The notes beneath the pieces were generated by a model. The model made no database searches. It was not told the origin of the DNA and saw only the letters and a program-made list of their open reading frames with translations. Both the position numbers and the translations under genes were made by a program. From Prauserella isguenensis (lineage in GTDB: Bacteria; Actinomycetota; Actinomycetes; Mycobacteriales; Pseudonocardiaceae): 64,000 bases of DNA. Shown piece by piece: positions 44,385 through 52,523 of this stretch. The number at the start of each line of letters is the position of its first letter. The stretch's first letter is position 1. The stretch lies in the NCBI RefSeq assembly GCF_014191605.1, contig NZ_JACHWU010000001.1:1736001-1800000 (forward strand), read 5' to 3'.

Positions 44385-44566
44385 TAGGGAACGCGCGCTC
44401 TCGTGGCGACGCTCGATGTCCCAGCGCAGTCCATTGCCGATCGCCTCACCGGCCGCGAGCGTGGCGTGCATGCGGCCCGGTCCGAGCAGGAACCACTCCA
44501 CGAGCCCGCGTGTACGGGCCACGGCCGGCAGGGCGTGCCCGATGCGCGGCAACCGGGCGCCACGCG
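44385..44566 (-). pseudogene. Coding-like fragment joined to the truncated SRPBCC gene
   Basis: Minus strand, frame LPRIGHALPAVARTRGLVEW then FLLGPGRMHATLAAGEAIGN and GLRWDIERRHESAR. GC-rich third positions throughout make it protein-like, yet it has no start and runs straight into the AlkD promoter. It seems to be the end of an unrelated gene. Family not recognised. Confidence 0.45.
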
Positions 44567-44950
44567 CTACTCGCCGCGATAGGTCGTCCAGTGTTCGTTG
44601 TCGGGAACGACGTGCCGCAGGGTGAGCGTCGTGCCCTCGTCGGCGGGCGTGAGATCCACCTCGACGGAGCTGACGTCTCCGCCGTACTCCCACGTGATCC
44701 GCAGTGCGTGGGGAGGTTCGCATCGTCCGATGGTGCCTTCCGTCCCACTGCCGGTGAGCTTGTAGCGGCCGCCTTCGACGAGGTCGCCCTCGACGGGTTC
44801 GAACCAGCGCGCCAGCCGCTCCGGGTCGGTACACGCGTGCCAGAGGTCGTCGGCGGTGGTGGCGAAGGTCTGTTCCAGTGCGACCGTGTGCTCGCCGTCG
44901 CCGTGTGCGATGCGGCGGAGTACGGCGTTGATCTGCTGTGCGACGTTCAT
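44567..44950 (-). CDS. SRPBCC (AHSA1-like) protein, C-terminally truncated
   Basis: A 127-residue START-fold protein with TFATTADDLWHACTDPERLARWF near 30-52 and LRHVVPDNEHWTTY at the end. Full-length relatives continue with GPGAVGVGWD and some 30-40 more residues; here RGE and a stop follow TTY, and a foreign-looking fragment starts. It may no longer work. Its ATG overlaps the TetR stop as ATGA, so TetR and SRPBCC are one operon. Partners of this family usually act in antibiotic or aromatic metabolism or as stress proteins. Confidence 0.75.
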   Translation of the reverse strand: MNVAQQINAVLRRIAHGDGEHTVALEQTFATTADDLWHACTDPERLARWFEPVEGDLVEGGRYKLTGSGTEGTIGRCEPPHALRITWEYGGDVSSVEVDLTPADEGTTLTLRHVVPDNEHWTTYRGE

Positions 44951-45714
44951 GTGCTGTCTCCCGGTTGCTCGTCGTCGGGTGCCGCCGAGAGTGTCCGTTT
45001 CGGTGACGCCGTCCCGTGACGGGAGTCCTGAGTGATACCCGGTGGTAGTGCACTCGAGGACGCGGAGCCGAGAGCGCGCGGCTCCTTCGGCGCCGCCGGC
45101 CACCACGACGGCAACTGGGCGGCGATGGTCCGTGCCGTTCCGTCGAGGTCGTCGCCGTCACCGTCGCCGTGGACGAAGTGGGCGAACGAGGCGGTCACCC
45201 CGGCGGCGAGGTAGGCGGCGGCCTCCCCGCCGCGGCCGGGCACGTCGATGCCCGCGTCGCAGAGCGCGTCCACAGCCTGCTGCGCGCGTTCCCGCATCGC
45301 CCTCCGCAGCACGGACTCGAAGCCGTGCGGACCGTTCTCGGAGAACAGCGCCCGGTAGACGGCGCGGTGCTCGCGCAGTTCCGCGAGCTGATCCACGAGC
45401 GCGGCCGCATACAACCGGGCGAGCCGCTCGGGTGATCCGGCCTCGGCGATGGCGGTGCCGGATACCGCGGCGAGCGAGTCGACGAGTTCGGCGAACGCGT
45501 CCGCGACGGCGTCGGACAGTGAACTCCAGTGGCCGTAGAAGGTCACGCGGTGCACCTCGGCCAGGCGGCAGACCGCCGAGACGGTGAGCCGGTCGAGGTC
45601 GCTGTCGACCGCGGCCTCGCGGATCGCCGCCAGGATCCGCTCGCGCGTGCGCAGGGCACGCGGTTCGGACAGATCGGCGGCCGCGCGGCCGGACCGGGGC
45701 GCGGAGGAGCTCAC
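44947..45714 (-). CDS. TetR-family regulator
   Basis: A 255-residue TetR protein with HTH VSAVCRLAEVHRVTFYGHWSS at about 46-66 and a ligand domain containing HRAVYRALFSENGPHGFESVL. The last 45 residues after AAQLPSWWPAAP are a disordered extension that runs to the ATGA overlap with the SRPBCC gene, suggesting the original stop was lost. GTG 45714 is the start. Confidence 0.88.
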   Translation of the reverse strand: MSSSAPRSGRAAADLSEPRALRTRERILAAIREAAVDSDLDRLTVSAVCRLAEVHRVTFYGHWSSLSDAVADAFAELVDSLAAVSGTAIAEAGSPERLARLYAAALVDQLAELREHRAVYRALFSENGPHGFESVLRRAMRERAQQAVDALCDAGIDVPGRGGEAAAYLAAGVTASFAHFVHGDGDGDDLDGTARTIAAQLPSWWPAAPKEPRALGSASSSALPPGITQDSRHGTASPKRTLSAAPDDEQPGDST

Positions 45715-45763
45715 AGGACCATCCTGTCACCGACGTCCCGCTCGCCTCCGCACCCGAACGGCG

Positions 45764-46540
45764 TCAGCGGACCGACGCCTGGCCGCCGTCCACGGGCAAC
45801 AGCTGTCCCGTGATGAACCGCGAGGACTCCGAGGCGAGGAACACCATGACGGGGCCGAGGTCCTTGTCGGGGTCGCCGTACGCGTGGCCGAGCGCGATCG
45901 TGGCCTCGTTCTGCCAGTAGTTCGCGGTCCGGCCCGCCTCGTCGAGTCGGGCGAGGGCGGCGTCGTACATCGGTGTGGCGATCGCGGGGAGGATCGCGTT
46001 GACCCGAATGCCGTCCCCGCCCCACGCGGCCGCGGCCGTGCGGGTCCACGAGTGCACGGCGCCCTTCGACGCCGAGTACGCGGGCGCGACGGCCTCGGGT
46101 CGCAGGCCCGAGATCGAGCCGAAGTTGATGATCGAGCCGCGCCCGGCGTGCGTCATGAGGCGGTGGGCGGCCTGGTTCGTCAGCATCGTGCCGCGCACGT
46201 TGACGGCGAACATCGCGTCCCAGTCCTCGGTGGTGACGTTCGTGGCGTCGCCGGAGCGCTGGATCGCGGCGGGGTGGGCGAGCACGTCGAGGCCGCCGAG
46301 CTTGCCGGCGGCCCGGTCGAAGGCGGTGTTGACGTTGTCGGCGTCGGAGACGTCGACGTCCAGGAACTCGGCGGTGCCGGGCCCGGCCTCGGCCGCGGCG
46401 GCGGCGACCTCGCGCCCTGCCTGCTCGTTGACGTCCATGCTCACGACATGGGCGCCGGCAGCGGTGTAGTTGCGTACGGTCGCGGCGCCCATCCCGCTAG
46501 CGCCGCCCGTGACGATGATGCGGTAGCCGGTCAGATCCAT
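45764..46540 (-). CDS. SDR-family oxidoreductase
   Basis: A 258-residue classical SDR. TGGASGMG (11-18) with the acidic residue of MDVNE near 38 suggests NAD(H); catalytic residues in NFGSISGL and PAYSASKGA; LPVDGGQAS at the end. HPAAIQ replaces NNAG. ATG 46540 has GAGGGA upstream. It is followed, beyond a 195-base gap on the same strand's upstream side, by the lactonase and LLM genes, and may belong to the same degradative pathway. Confidence 0.9.
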   Translation of the reverse strand: MDLTGYRIIVTGGASGMGAATVRNYTAAGAHVVSMDVNEQAGREVAAAAAEAGPGTAEFLDVDVSDADNVNTAFDRAAGKLGGLDVLAHPAAIQRSGDATNVTTEDWDAMFAVNVRGTMLTNQAAHRLMTHAGRGSIINFGSISGLRPEAVAPAYSASKGAVHSWTRTAAAAWGGDGIRVNAILPAIATPMYDAALARLDEAGRTANYWQNEATIALGHAYGDPDKDLGPVMVFLASESSRFITGQLLPVDGGQASVR

Positions 46541-46692
46541 GATCTCCCTCGTCGGCGGTCTCGGCGGTGGTGGCGGTACGAACCGCCACCACCGTCAAGA
46601 CTACACCTGTAAATTAGAGGTGGATCGGAGTTCTGACCTGCAACATCGTGCTCCTGCCATGTCGGTGATCGCAGGCGAGTGGGTCGTGGAGG

Positions 46693-46726
46693 CGTGCCTA
46701 CACGGCGGTACCGGCGCGTAGGCACG
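46693..46726. terminator. Terminator after the SMP-30 gene
   Basis: A perfect nine-base stem (46693-46701 with 46718-46726), ten bases beyond the stop of the minus-strand lactonase gene. Confidence 0.7.
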
Positions 46727-46735
46727 GTGCTCCAC

Positions 46736-47629
46736 TCAGGGGGTTCCGGCGTGAGCGGCGTCGACCCGCACGGAGCGCAGTACCGCTTCGCGGGCCGACG
46801 TGCGCGCGTCCTCGTGGAAGTCAGGGGCGGTGCACAGGTACAGCGTGCGACCGTCGGCGCCTCCGAGCATGCACGCGAACACGCCGGTGCCCGGGTGGAT
46901 CTCGTCGACGATCTCGCCGCCCTCCCGCACCCTGATGGCACGGTTCCCGGTCGCGTCGGCGACCCACAACGAACCGTCGGCGTCCAGGCAGCACCCGTCC
47001 GCCGCGACGACCACCTGCGGGAGCGCCTTCTCGATCTCCGTTTCGGTGGGCAGTTCGCCGAACGACGCCCACGTGCGCCTGCCGGTGAGCTTGCCGTCGG
47101 CCGCGATGTCGAACGCCGTGACGCGATTGCCGAACGTCTCGCACACCAGCAACGTGCCGTCGTCGGTGATGACGCTGCCGTTGGGGAACAGCATCTCCTC
47201 GGCCACCGTCGTGACCGTGCCGTCGGGATCGACCCGCAGCAGGTTCGTCGGACGTGCCGGGGCGCCGCCCATGAGGTCGAACCCGAAGTCACCGACGAAC
47301 GCGCGGCCCTGGTCGTCGACCACGAGGTCGTTGAGGTGCCCGCCCACGTACGCGGACAGGTCGGCGTGGCAGACGAGCTCCCCGTTCGGCTCGCGCCGCA
47401 GCAGGCGGGCGTCGCGCATCGACACGACGAGCAGCCGTCCGTCCGGCAGCCAGCCGAGGCCGGACGGTTGCTGCGGCACCTCGGCCTCGACACGCAGGTC
47501 GCTGCCGTCCTCGGCCGCGGAGTAGACGCGGTGGGTGTAGAAGTCGGACACCCAGACGCGGCCGTCGTGCCAGCGCGGGCCCTCCAAAAACGACAGATCG
47601 CTCAGCACGGTCGTGACGTCGTGGTTCAT
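46736..47629 (-). CDS. SMP-30/gluconolactonase family protein
   Basis: A 297-residue six-bladed beta-propeller. FLEGPRWHDGRVWVSDF near 13-30 supplies the first metal Glu; HLNDLVVDDQGRAFVGDFG near 100 the Asn/Asp; PNGSVITDDGTLLVCET near 150; and ADGCCLDADGSLWVADA near 210 the last Asp. Members are calcium/zinc lactonases for sugar or other lactones. ATG 47629 has GGAGGA upstream. It sits between an SDR and an F420 oxidoreductase gene on the same strand. Confidence 0.9.
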   Translation of the reverse strand: MNHDVTTVLSDLSFLEGPRWHDGRVWVSDFYTHRVYSAAEDGSDLRVEAEVPQQPSGLGWLPDGRLLVVSMRDARLLRREPNGELVCHADLSAYVGGHLNDLVVDDQGRAFVGDFGFDLMGGAPARPTNLLRVDPDGTVTTVAEEMLFPNGSVITDDGTLLVCETFGNRVTAFDIAADGKLTGRRTWASFGELPTETEIEKALPQVVVAADGCCLDADGSLWVADATGNRAIRVREGGEIVDEIHPGTGVFACMLGGADGRTLYLCTAPDFHEDARTSAREAVLRSVRVDAAHAGTP

Positions 47630-47720
47630 GGTTCCTCCGGTTGCGGGCCCGTGGCCCGGGGTGGTCGCTGTTCGAGGTGTCGTCGTCCGGTGGGGCACGA
47701 TGTCCGACGGGCGGGCGCCG

Positions 47721-48710
47721 TCACCCGCGGGCGGCGTCGAGGAAACGTTCCAATTCGGACTCCGGTGCGGGGCCGCACGGCTGAAAGACGATCTCGGTGA
47801 CACCGCCCGCGTGAAGATCGCCGAGTTTCGCCCGGATCTCGTCGCGGGTACCGCTCAACGTCACGTCGCGGAGGGTGCTGTGGCCGCCCGCGTCCCATGC
47901 CGCCCGGTCGGCGGCGTTGAGCTCCACGCAGTGTCCCGAGTGGATGGACAGGTGCCGCTCGGTCTCGGGCGAGGCCGTCACCACGTCCAGCCATTCGTCG
48001 CCGCCCGGCAGGGCCCGCACCGCGTCCGGTCCGCCGAACTCGTAGGCGCCGTGCAGCGACAGCGCCCAGCCGGGGCCACCCGCGAGCCGCGCGTGTTCCG
48101 AGTCGGGGCGTTCGTCCTCGTCCAGCACTGTTCCCCAGGCCAGGTAGGCGCTGTGGGCGTAGTCGCTCGTGAACTCCGGCACCTGCAGTGTCGCGAACAG
48201 CCCGTCGCCCAGCTCGGTGGCGACTTTGTTGCCCTTCGGGCCGAGCGCCCCCACCAGGACCGGAACGTCGACCGGCCGTGCGGGGGCATGCCCGTCAGGA
48301 TGCAGCATCCGCATCCGCGAGCCCTCCCACTCGACGACCTCGCCGCGGAGCAGTCCGCGATACGCGCGGAGGTAGGCGTCCATGAACGACCAGGGAACGG
48401 CCCGGTACCCCATCGCGCGACGGCCGGTGAAGCCCGTGCCGAACGCCACCGTCACTCTGCCGGGTGCGAGGGCCGCCAACGTGGCGGTCGCGGACGCGTT
48501 GACCATCGGGTGGCGCAGGCTCGGTACGAGCACGCCCGGGCCGATGCCGATCCGCTCCGTGCGTTCGGCGGCGAGAGCCAGCGTCATCCAGACGTCCGGG
48601 CTCTGCTGCGGCGTGTCGTACACCCACGCCCTGTCGTAGCCGAGCCGTTCAGCCAGCGCGATGTGGTCGGGCGAACTGAGCGCGGTCGGAAAAGCGCAGG
48701 ACACCTCCAT
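47721..48710 (-). CDS. LLM-class F420-dependent oxidoreductase
   Basis: A 329-residue luciferase-like (beta/alpha)8 protein of the F420 branch. It starts MEVSCAFPTALSSPDHIALAERLGYDRAWVYDT and has ERIGIGPGVLVPSLRHPMV near 70 and VPVLVGALGPKGNKVATELGDG near 170. Cofactor F420 is abundant in actinobacteria; substrates range from sugar phosphates to polyketides and steroids. ATG 48710 has GGAGG upstream. Promoter DNA shared with the divergent TetR holds repeats, listed separately. Confidence 0.9.
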   Translation of the reverse strand: MEVSCAFPTALSSPDHIALAERLGYDRAWVYDTPQQSPDVWMTLALAAERTERIGIGPGVLVPSLRHPMVNASATATLAALAPGRVTVAFGTGFTGRRAMGYRAVPWSFMDAYLRAYRGLLRGEVVEWEGSRMRMLHPDGHAPARPVDVPVLVGALGPKGNKVATELGDGLFATLQVPEFTSDYAHSAYLAWGTVLDEDERPDSEHARLAGGPGWALSLHGAYEFGGPDAVRALPGGDEWLDVVTASPETERHLSIHSGHCVELNAADRAAWDAGGHSTLRDVTLSGTRDEIRAKLGDLHAGGVTEIVFQPCGPAPESELERFLDAARG

Positions 48711-48999
48711 CGGTGCCTCCCTCGGCGTCGTTGCCTCCGGATACCGGCCGGTGAATCGGCGCTCGATGCCGAGCAATCGGTACCGACCGGTCGGTGTCGA
48801 ACATCGGTTGCCGAACGGTCGGTGTCGAGAGGCCTACGGTTACCGGATACTGAGCGCTCATTTACCAGCCGTCCTGATGCTACTGTGAACCACGTCATAG
48901 CCGCAAGCTTGCGCCGGATTCCGACCTGACGAGCCCCGTGGGGAATCGGTCCGGTGGGCGCGGTCGGTCCGTGGCTGCAACCCGGTGGAAGGGGGCGAC
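48711..48999. other. Divergent control region LLM / TetR
   Basis: About 290 bases between the LLM oxidoreductase gene and the tetR gene. It holds a 14-base palindrome and a 13-base direct repeat (48782-48828), several further CGGT/ACCG half-sites and, on the tetR side, the AAGGGGG ribosome binding site. No gene seen. Confidence 0.6.
48782..48828. promoter_or_regulatory. Paired operator candidates
   Basis: ACCGACCGGTCGGT (48782-48795) is a perfect 14-base palindrome. CGGTCGGTGTCGA occurs twice (48788-48800 and 48816-48828), 28 bases apart, so two binding sites in the same orientation are likely. They should bind the TetR protein encoded at 49000-49671. Confidence 0.65.
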
Positions 49000-49671
49000 A
49001 TGGCGCGAAGCGCAGCAGACAGCTCGGCCGGCACGGATGCCGAGTCGGCGCGGTTCTGGGGCCTCGAACGCAGTGAGCAGTCCCGCCGGCTGCTGACGTC
49101 GGGCGTGCGCTGCTTCGCCGTGAGCGGTTTCCACGCCACGACGACGCGCGACATCACCTCCGCCGTCGGGCTCTCACCGGGCGGGCTGTACGTCCACTTC
49201 GCGTCGAAGGAGCAGCTGCTCTTCGAGATCATCCGCACTGGGCACGTGCGTTCGCTCGACACGTTGCGCAGCGCCGAGGTGGGTGCGGACGCGCAGGCCC
49301 GGCTGCGGGAGCTCGTCCGAAGGTTCGTCGTCTGGCACGCCGAGCACCACGTCGTCGGCCGGGTCAGCCAGTACGAACTCGGCGCCCTCTCGCCACAACA
49401 CCACGAGGAGATCCTCGAACTGCGCCGGTTCACGACCAGCGTGTTCCAGGACGCCGTACGGCGGGGAATCGACGAGGGAACGTTCGCCGACGTCGACGTG
49501 CACCGTGTCGTCCGCGCCATCCTGTCGCTGGGGGTCGACCTCGTTCGCTGGTACCGGCCCGACGGTGACGATTCACCGCAGCAGCTCGGCGACTTCTACG
49601 CCGGCCTCACTCTGCGCATGGTCACGAGCGCCACCGAGTCGATGCCGCCCGCGGGGCTGGACACGGCGTGA
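49000..49671 (+). CDS. TetR-family regulator
   Basis: A 223-residue TetR protein, HTH at about 40-65 (TRDITSAVGLSPGGLYVHFASKEQL), of the KstR/FadR-like size class, with LRELVRRFVVWHAEHHVVGRVSQYELGAL in the ligand domain. Such regulators often sense acyl-CoA thioesters. It probably controls the divergent LLM-SMP30-SDR genes and itself through the paired palindromes. ATG 49000 follows GGAAGGGGG. Confidence 0.9.
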   Translation: MARSAADSSAGTDAESARFWGLERSEQSRRLLTSGVRCFAVSGFHATTTRDITSAVGLSPGGLYVHFASKEQLLFEIIRTGHVRSLDTLRSAEVGADAQARLRELVRRFVVWHAEHHVVGRVSQYELGALSPQHHEEILELRRFTTSVFQDAVRRGIDEGTFADVDVHRVVRAILSLGVDLVRWYRPDGDDSPQQLGDFYAGLTLRMVTSATESMPPAGLDTA

Positions 49672-49724
49672 ATCGTCGGTGCCTGCGGCTACCGTGAATC
49701 GGCAAACCTGGGAACGGAGCGACC

Positions 49725-50105
49725 ATGGCAGTGGCGATCACGGGGACCGACGCGTGCGGCAACTCGCCGAAGAACGTCTTCCTGGCACGGTTCGAGGAGC
49801 AGGTGGCGCTCGGCGACGTCGAGGCGCTGGCCGAGGTTCTCGCACCCGACTGCGTGCTCGAGATCGTGGCGGCCGACGGTGTGCGCACCGTCGAGGGGCG
49901 CGACGCGGTCGCCGCCGCACTGCCGGGGATCGTGCCGGACGGACTCACGGCCGCGCACGTCGAGGCCGCCGTGACACACGGCAAGGCCGCTGCGGCCTGG
50001 GGTTCGTGGACTCACCCCGGAGGGGCCGTGCAGTGGTCGCACGTGCTGTGGTTCCGCACGCTCAAGGCTCAGGATTTCGACCGCATCCGCGTCTTCGGAG
50101 CCTGA
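49725..50105 (+). CDS. NTF2-like (SnoaL) family protein
   Basis: A 126-residue single NTF2 domain: ARFEEQVALGDVEALAEVLAPDCVLEIV near 23-50, WGSWTHPGGAVQWSHVLWF near 93-110. The cone-shaped fold hosts isomerases such as ketosteroid isomerase, cyclases and dehydratases, so a catalytic role in the neighbouring degradative cluster is possible. ATG 49725 has GGAG upstream. It begins 54 bases after the TetR gene. Confidence 0.85.
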   Translation: MAVAITGTDACGNSPKNVFLARFEEQVALGDVEALAEVLAPDCVLEIVAADGVRTVEGRDAVAAALPGIVPDGLTAAHVEAAVTHGKAAAAWGSWTHPGGAVQWSHVLWFRTLKAQDFDRIRVFGA

Positions 50106-50176
50106 CTCCTCCGACACCGCCCGACTCCTCCGACACCGCTGACTCCTCCGACACCGCTGACTCCTCCGACACCGCC
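50104..50176. repeat. Four-copy 18-bp minisatellite
   Basis: Four near-identical copies of GACTCCTCCGACACCGCT (50104, 50123, 50141, 50159; the first followed by one extra C) start at the stop codon of the NTF2-like gene and lie between genes. They have no stem-forming symmetry. Confidence 0.9.
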
Positions 50177-50390
50177 TGTCATCTCCGGCGCCGCCGAAGC
50201 AGCCGGCAGTCGAGGCCCCGGCGTCATCCCCGCCCCCATCCTTCGTCGGTAGTAGCAAAGTAGGGACTTTCGGGCTTTCCGGACGTCTGGTCGGCCGATG
50301 CACCTAGGTTCGCGATCCACGAGCCCGGGCCGTCACCCTCCCCGGCGGCGCGGGCCGTGAAGACCTCGCTGCCGTTCCCCCGGAGGAAGA

Positions 50391-51449
50391 ATGTCGACCG
50401 ACCAGAACCCGAACTCCCCTCGTGGCCTTTCCCGTCGGCGCATGCTCGCGGTGACCGGCGGTACCGCCGCGGCCGCCGTCGTGGGTGTGCCCGCTCTCGT
50501 CCGCGGCGGGCTTCCCGAGGCCGCCGCGGCCTCCGTGCCGGAGTATCCCGGCGCAGACGACTGGGTCGCCGCCGGTTCGAACGCGTTGGGGGGCACCCGC
50601 TCGAGCGTCAGCGCCGTGGTCGTCCACACCACGCAGGGCAGCTACCGCGGCGCGATCAACCACATGGCGGGCGAGAACGGTGTCGCCGCGCACTACGTGG
50701 TCCGGTCCTCCGACGGGCACATCACGCAGATGGTGCGGGAGAACCGCATCTCGTGGCACGCCAACCGCGCCAACGACTACTCGGTCGGCATCGAGCACGA
50801 AGGCTGGATCCAGGAGCCCGGTCAGTTCTACACGGCGGAGATGTACCGCGAGTCGGCGAAGCTGGTGCAGCACCTGTGCTCGCGCTGGGGCATCCCGACG
50901 GACCGTGACCACATCATCGCCCACTCCGAGGCCCCCGGCGCCACGCACACCGACCCGGGCCCGGGCTGGGACTGGGACTACTTCATGAAGCTCGTCCGCG
51001 GCCAGGCCGTGCCGTCGCAGCCGCCCGCCGTGTGGACGGTCGCCGACTCCGGGTTCACGACCGTCTCGACGAACCGGACCGCCCCGCCGCAGACCGCCAC
51101 GACGGTGCAGCACCTGCTCAACCACCACGGCGCGGACCTGCAGGTCGACGGCGTGTTCGGGTCGGTGTCGGCCGCCGCGGTCGAGGACTTCCAGCGGTCG
51201 AACGGCCTGGTGGTCGACGGCGTCGCCGGGCCCGAGACGTTCGCCGTCCTCGTCGTCACGAGGAGGAACGGCGACACCGGTGACGCGGCCGAGGCGGCTC
51301 AGGCCGGTCTGAACAAGTACGGCGCGCGGCTGCTCGAGGACGGCCAGTTCGGCCCGCTGACCGCCGGTGCCGTCGAGGAGTTCCAGGCGGCCAACGGTCT
51401 CGTCGTCGACGGTGTCGTCGGGCCGCGGACGTGGGAGTGGATCGCCTGA
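50391..51449 (+). CDS. Tat-exported N-acetylmuramoyl-L-alanine amidase with two peptidoglycan-binding domains
   Basis: A 352-residue wall hydrolase. The signal has SRRRMLAVTGG (twin-arginine) and an AAA-type cleavage region near 45. The Amidase_2 domain spans about 60-200 with the zinc ligands expected in VVHTTQGSY (His), IIAHSEAPGATHTDPGPGWDW (His and Asp/His). Two PG_binding_1 repeats follow: VQHLLNHHGADLQVDGVFG to LVVDGVAGPETF, and LNKYGARLLEDGQFG to LVVDGVVGPRTW. It cleaves the bond between MurNAc and L-Ala outside the membrane. GGAGGAAG precedes ATG 50391. Confidence 0.93.
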   Translation: MSTDQNPNSPRGLSRRRMLAVTGGTAAAAVVGVPALVRGGLPEAAAASVPEYPGADDWVAAGSNALGGTRSSVSAVVVHTTQGSYRGAINHMAGENGVAAHYVVRSSDGHITQMVRENRISWHANRANDYSVGIEHEGWIQEPGQFYTAEMYRESAKLVQHLCSRWGIPTDRDHIIAHSEAPGATHTDPGPGWDWDYFMKLVRGQAVPSQPPAVWTVADSGFTTVSTNRTAPPQTATTVQHLLNHHGADLQVDGVFGSVSAAAVEDFQRSNGLVVDGVAGPETFAVLVVTRRNGDTGDAAEAAQAGLNKYGARLLEDGQFGPLTAGAVEEFQAANGLVVDGVVGPRTWEWIA

Positions 51450-51477
51450 CCCGTCGCGATCGCCCGGCACTCGAACC

Positions 51478-51512
51478 GGCGCCGTGCCCGGGGGCGTCCC
51501 GGGCACGGCGCC
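51478..51512. terminator. Bidirectional terminator amidase / thioesterase
   Basis: A perfect 15-base stem (51478-51492 with 51498-51512) with a five-base loop between two convergent genes, the longest perfect hairpin noted here. Confidence 0.88.
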
Positions 51513-51568
51513 GCAGGCATACGGGCCCAGTGCGTGGCGCGGCGAAGTGTCGGGTCCCGGCGGCACCG

Positions 51569-52066
51569 TCAGGTGCGCGGCCGCCAGCGTTTCCACACGG
51601 CCGAACCCGTGGCGCGGAGCTTGCCGCCGTGGTCGATCTCGCAGACGACGGTCATCTCCGGTTCGTCGACCGCCGTCAGCTCCGCGGTGATCTCCACCGG
51701 CTCGTCCAGCGGCGTCGGCCTGCGGAACCGCACGTCGAGCCCCGCGGTGACGTAGGCGAGGTCCTCGCCGGGTGCGGGCTTCCAGCCTCGGCGGTGGGCT
51801 TCGAGCATCACGGCCGCCGCGCCGTGGCAGTCGAGCACCGTCGAGATGATCCCGCCGTTGAGATAGCCGCCGCCGTTGTCGTGCTGCGGCCACGGCATGA
51901 ACGTCGCGCGGACGACTCCGTCGATCTCGTAGCTGCTGAGCCGGAGCCCGTCGGGGTTGGCGGGTCCGCACCCGAAGCACTTCATGTCCGGGAACAGCTG
52001 CTGCTGGATGCTCGGCCCTGTGGCGTCGTCGGTGGTCGAGGTCTCGGTGCTCATGGCGCTCATCAT
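51569..52066 (-). CDS. PaaI-type hotdog thioesterase
   Basis: A 165-residue single hotdog domain. CFGCGPANPDGLRL near 30 is the usual lead-in, GGYLNGGIISTVLDCHGAAAVM near 65-86 is the catalytic helix region (Asp instead of the more common Glu/His), and VTAGLDVRFRRPTPLDEPVEI follows. Likely an acyl-CoA thioesterase. Three ATGs (52066, 52063, 52054) precede the conserved part and none has a clear ribosome binding site. Confidence 0.85.
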   Translation of the reverse strand: MMSAMSTETSTTDDATGPSIQQQLFPDMKCFGCGPANPDGLRLSSYEIDGVVRATFMPWPQHDNGGGYLNGGIISTVLDCHGAAAVMLEAHRRGWKPAPGEDLAYVTAGLDVRFRRPTPLDEPVEITAELTAVDEPEMTVVCEIDHGGKLRATGSAVWKRWRPRT

Positions 52067-52169
52067 CGTCGACGTCTACCGTCGACGGTGAGCCGGTCGT
52101 GACCGGCCCGCTGACCACGTGAGTCAGGAACAGTCGAACCAGGAGGGCAGCTGGGTCTGGAGGCAAACC

Positions 52170-52472
52170 ATGCCCGAACCCGACAGGAACCCCGAACCGG
52201 AACGGCGCCCCGGTACGCGACCGGGTGTCGACTGGATACCGGATCCGGACCGAAACGCCGGATACGAGCGGCATCCGGGCGAGAAGCGGCACGGAGCCGA
52301 CTTGCCGCCCGATCACCCGGGCCACCAGGAGCCCTTCCCACGGCGTCGCAAGCCGGACGGCGCCGCCGATCAGTACCCGAACGAGACACCGCGGCGCTAC
52401 CCCGGTGGCGGCGCCTACATCGAGGGCGTGCCGGACGAGCCACCGCCCCGGCGGCCGTCGGACGAGCGGTGA
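52170..52472 (+). CDS. Small disordered Pro/Arg/Asp-rich protein
   Basis: A 100-residue ORF with very biased composition (PEPDRNPEPERRPGTRPGVD at the start, DEPPPRRPSDER at the end), no helix or membrane segment. ATG 52170 has GGAGG seven bases upstream, which supports expression. GC-rich third positions also support it. I do not recognise a family; short actinobacterial proteins of this kind are common and uncharacterised. Confidence 0.6.
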   Translation: MPEPDRNPEPERRPGTRPGVDWIPDPDRNAGYERHPGEKRHGADLPPDHPGHQEPFPRRRKPDGAADQYPNETPRRYPGGGAYIEGVPDEPPPRRPSDER

Positions 52473-52523
52473 CCGCACCCGGCCGGCTCGCCATGGCCAC
52501 TCGGGATCGGGTGAGGACTCCGG

